NCBI GenBank assembly: GCA_033439795.1
Contig: JAUTDP010000004.1
Location: 1,612,001-1,676,000 of the forward strand
Direction: 5' to 3'
DNA: 64,000 nucleotides
Source of the DNA: Sordaria brevicollis
Lineage: Eukaryota; Ascomycota; Sordariomycetes; Sordariales; Sordariaceae
In this document: piece after piece, positions 61,701 through 64,000 of the stretch
Layout of the letters: each line of letters opens with the position of its first letter
How positions within the stretch are numbered: position 1 is the stretch's first letter
Position numbers and translations under genes: made by a program
The notes under the pieces: model-generated
Databases searched by the model: none
What the model was told of the DNA's origin: nothing
The model's input: the letters and a program-made list of their open reading frames with translations, nothing else

Positions 61701-62284
61701 GTATAGAAGGGTATAAAGCCTAATAACCGTTTACCCTTTAAATAGGAAGAAAGGTATATTATTAGGGGGTATAGTAGATTAATAGTATTAGTAATAGAGG
61801 CTCTTAAAATATTTAATAGCTCTTTACTAATTGAAATCCCCCGTAACGTCGTTTATATACCCTCCTCCCCCCCTTCTAACTAACCGTTATAATAAAAGGT
61901 ATAAGTGTAATCGATAATACAATTTTATATATATAAAAAGGTAAATTATAAAATTATAAAATAGATAGAAAAAAATAATATACTCCTCTCTTTTTAATAC
62001 TTTTAATATTATAATTAGATTTAGTAATATGTAATATATAGGTACGGCGACGTTGGTTTTAGGGGTATATATTAATAGGTTTAGTATATATTGGTTGCAG
62101 AAGGTGCCTTGCATGATAAAGCCCTTATTTTAGTGCGTTTCTGGCTAATAGTAATAATAAGGACCCTTGCTCACTAGTACGCACAGAAATTTTCGATGTG
62201 CTAGATACTTGCCTTGTACTACTACCCAAACAGGTTAAGTAGTTTAGGTATAGGAAAAGGATGAGTTTGTGGATAGCCCGCCTC
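58741..62284 (+). mobile_element. MULE-3, Mutator-like DNA transposon, RIP-mutated
   Basis: Inverted repeats of about 60 bp begin GAGGCGGGCTATCCACA and end near CTACTTAACCTGTTTGGG. The 9-bp target duplication is GTTTTTATA (58732-58740) on the left and GTTTTCACA (62285-62293) on the right. The two differences are both CA versus TA, so RIP on the left copy explains them. The interior is AT-rich with CpA depleted and holds one transposase remnant. The terminal repeats differ from those of MULE-1 and MULE-2. Confidence 0.88.
59150..61870 (+). pseudogene. MULE-3 transposase remnant
   Basis: The frame carries a FAR1-like DNA-binding region at about 59440-59600, recognisable as 'KTGYPFKAVIKLYKE' followed by 'NAYYNYLL'; the Tyr residues stand where Cys and His are expected. 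A helical stretch 'STRQFTL'-like follows, with TAG for Gln. The transposase core starts at about 59930 with 'LNIDYIYN', matching the D-x-TYNTN motif after two RIP changes. Stops are TAA/TAG. Borders are approximate. It is not functional. Confidence 0.72.
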
Positions 62285-62293
62285 GTTTTCACA

Positions 62294-64000
62294 AGTCTCA
62301 AGAGCGAAAGAGTCTTGGCCGAGGCATGGGCTCTTGCACGTTACGGCTGACAGCTGGTGGCCGCCTGGTGGCCGCCTGACAGCGGGATTGATTGGAGGAA
62401 GGAACACCTGGAAAGACTGGACTTGGACTGGAAATCACACTTCACAAAATGTACTTGTATGAGGAAGGAATTAAAAATGAGTGAACGAACAACCCATGAA
62501 AGTTCCTCTTGTCAACTCACTTTCACTGGTCCTCCGTCGTCGTCCAAACAAACCCAAAACTGCCCAAGCGGACAACCCTCCGTCGCCGTTCCCGATTTGG
62601 ATACCAGCTACACAGTAGAGGTACCACACCACATTCATCCTCCCGGCATCCCTTGGGCTCTTTAGTTATCAATGCAAGTGCACGATAGGTTCCATTTACA
62701 CATTACACAAAGTCAGCGCAAGTGCCGATAGGAGTGTGATATTCCCCAGGCCCGTCGAGAGAGGCACAGACAACATGGCAACACTCATGGAGACAATGAG
62801 GTGAGAACCTAAACTCGACAACGACCGCGTTCCTGGCAGATTCCCATGTGCTGTGCCTGTGCCGTACGAACAGCTTTCCCCGGAAAGGCCAACGGCCCCA
62901 GATGACACCGGAGGGGAAAATGGAATCCCACGACTTCCTCTGGTTATATCATGCAGGCAACTTTATTAACCTCATCCAAATTCTCGGTATACCTGGATAA
63001 GCTCGAGAAACCACACGACACCCGAGACAACTTTATCTCTATTCTTGGAAACACATCTGTGTGAGTCTCAGTCTCGGCCCTTCTTCACTATATGCCTTCG
63101 CAGCTTCGCTATCGTGATGGCTTGGTTGGTCCGCATCAGTCGACCCATCTCCAATCAAGGGGGCGATGATAGCTCTAGTATCATGTTTGACAGAGACAGT
63201 TGTCTGGGGAGCGATGGATGGCACCTTGGAGCTCGGTTAAAAGGTGCCATGCGCCCACGCACCACCCGAGTACAATTGGAGCGGAAAAACTCCTGATCAA
63301 GTGTCGAGATGGGTGTCAACTTGATAAAGGCAGTTCGGATGAATAAGGTGAACAGCAGACAGGCACATCGTCGACGCTCAGGATACGGGCATCATCAATC
63401 TCTGGCAGAACAAAAACTGTTCAGAATGCGACGCGGTTTCCAATTCCCAACTCCTGGGACAAACCTTACGGGTCGCCGGGATTGGAACCATGGATGAGGA
63501 GCAGCACGTCGTTCGCGCCAAGTTGGGTCAAAGCGGTTGAAAACACCACGTCAGTCCAAAAATAACACCTCCCCTTGCCTGAATCCAAACTTTGTCTGAA
63601 CCTCAACCAGATGACAATACGGTTGGCCACGGCCTCAACCCGCCGCTCGGCCCAAAACCGCATGCCAACGTCGACACACATTGTCAGTCTAAGGGTCTGC
63701 ATGTCCAGCTGTGAATCGGGGCCACGGGTCAAGACAACTTGGGACCTTGGATCCTTAGGTGACGATGCCGGCCAGCCGGGTAAATAAAGCGGTTTATATC
63801 ACCACCGGGCCTTCAACATTTGGGATTTCATCTATTCCATATTGCCTCGATATTGTCGCCACCAAACTTTCCGTACTATATCGCCATATCACAACATGGC
63901 CCACCTCTCATGCTCTTTCGCCCGCGGTATCGAATCAACCTGGATCATCATGTCGCTATCGATATTCTATTAATATTTTTTTTCTTGCTGGCCTCAATGA
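62294..64000. other. Gene-poor stretch of normal composition
   Basis: About 1.7 kb with normal dinucleotide use but no frame over 102 codons and no domain I recognise. A TATA-like 'ggtttatatcacc' near 63791 precedes a short ATG frame at 63896, and a gene may begin close to the right edge and continue outside. A 70-codon minus-strand frame at 62696-62908 with a hydrophobic end could be a last exon, but no partner exon was found. Confidence 0.4.

Noticed and set aside
62696..62908. 70-codon minus-strand frame with hydrophobic C terminus
   Set aside because: It could be a GPI-anchored tail, but there is no signal peptide, domain or convincing upstream exon.
63896..63985. Short ATG frame after a TATA-like motif at the right edge
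   Set aside because: It closes after about 26 codons within the window; any gene would need exons outside.
1..64000. CRISPR array, telomere repeats, rRNA
   Set aside because: No regularly spaced identical repeats, no TTAGGG arrays and no rRNA sequence were seen; the tandem repeats present are in coding or transposon DNA.

Overview
The window looks like a chromosome segment of a filamentous ascomycete (Pezizomycotina, probably Sordariomycetes). The genes carry short introns of 55-97 bp with GT..AG ends. A sterol desaturase, TauD-type dioxygenase, PAQR receptor and TFIIIC-like subunit sit beside AT-rich blocks in which CpA and TpG are nearly absent while CpG survives. That is the footprint of RIP (repeat-induced point mutation), a defence found only in this group. 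No species can be named from the sequence alone.

Region 1 (1 to about 39,980) is one large RIP-degraded transposon nest. The same roughly 7-kb LINE-type retrotransposon (called L here) is present four times at apparently full length, inserted inside one another. L3 (2657-39608, +) is the host. L4 (3723-10696, -) and L5 (13143-36148, +) lie in L3. L6 (21301-32942, -) lies in L5. Each has a readable 13-14 bp target-site duplication. Two Mutator-like DNA transposons with 8-bp duplications (MULE-1 in L5, MULE-2 in L6) and a 413-bp MITE (in L5) complete the nest. Two further 5' pieces of L occupy the first 2.3 kb. All coding sequences here are dead; nearly all stops are TAA/TAG at former Gln positions.

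Region 2 (about 40,150-58,730) has normal composition and carries genes: an intron-bearing tRNA-Pro(AGG) at the edge of the AT-rich block; an ERG3-like sterol C-5 desaturase; an uncharacterised disordered nuclear-type protein; a TauD/TfdA dioxygenase; a Cys-rich single-span surface protein; an MCT-like MFS transporter; a small defensin-like secreted peptide; a class II aldolase/adducin-fold protein; a TFIIIC Tfc6-like WD40/AT-hook protein; and a PAQR (haemolysin-III/adiponectin-receptor family) membrane protein. A 353-bp Tc1/mariner-type MITE lies between the aldolase and Tfc6-like genes. The genes look like individually transcribed housekeeping and accessory genes, not a biosynthetic cluster.

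Region 3 (58,741-62,284) is a third, RIP-mutated MULE with about 60-bp terminal inverted repeats and a 9-bp target duplication. The left copy of that duplication itself shows CpA-to-TpA changes. Region 4 (62,294-64,000) has normal composition, but no gene can be supported in it.
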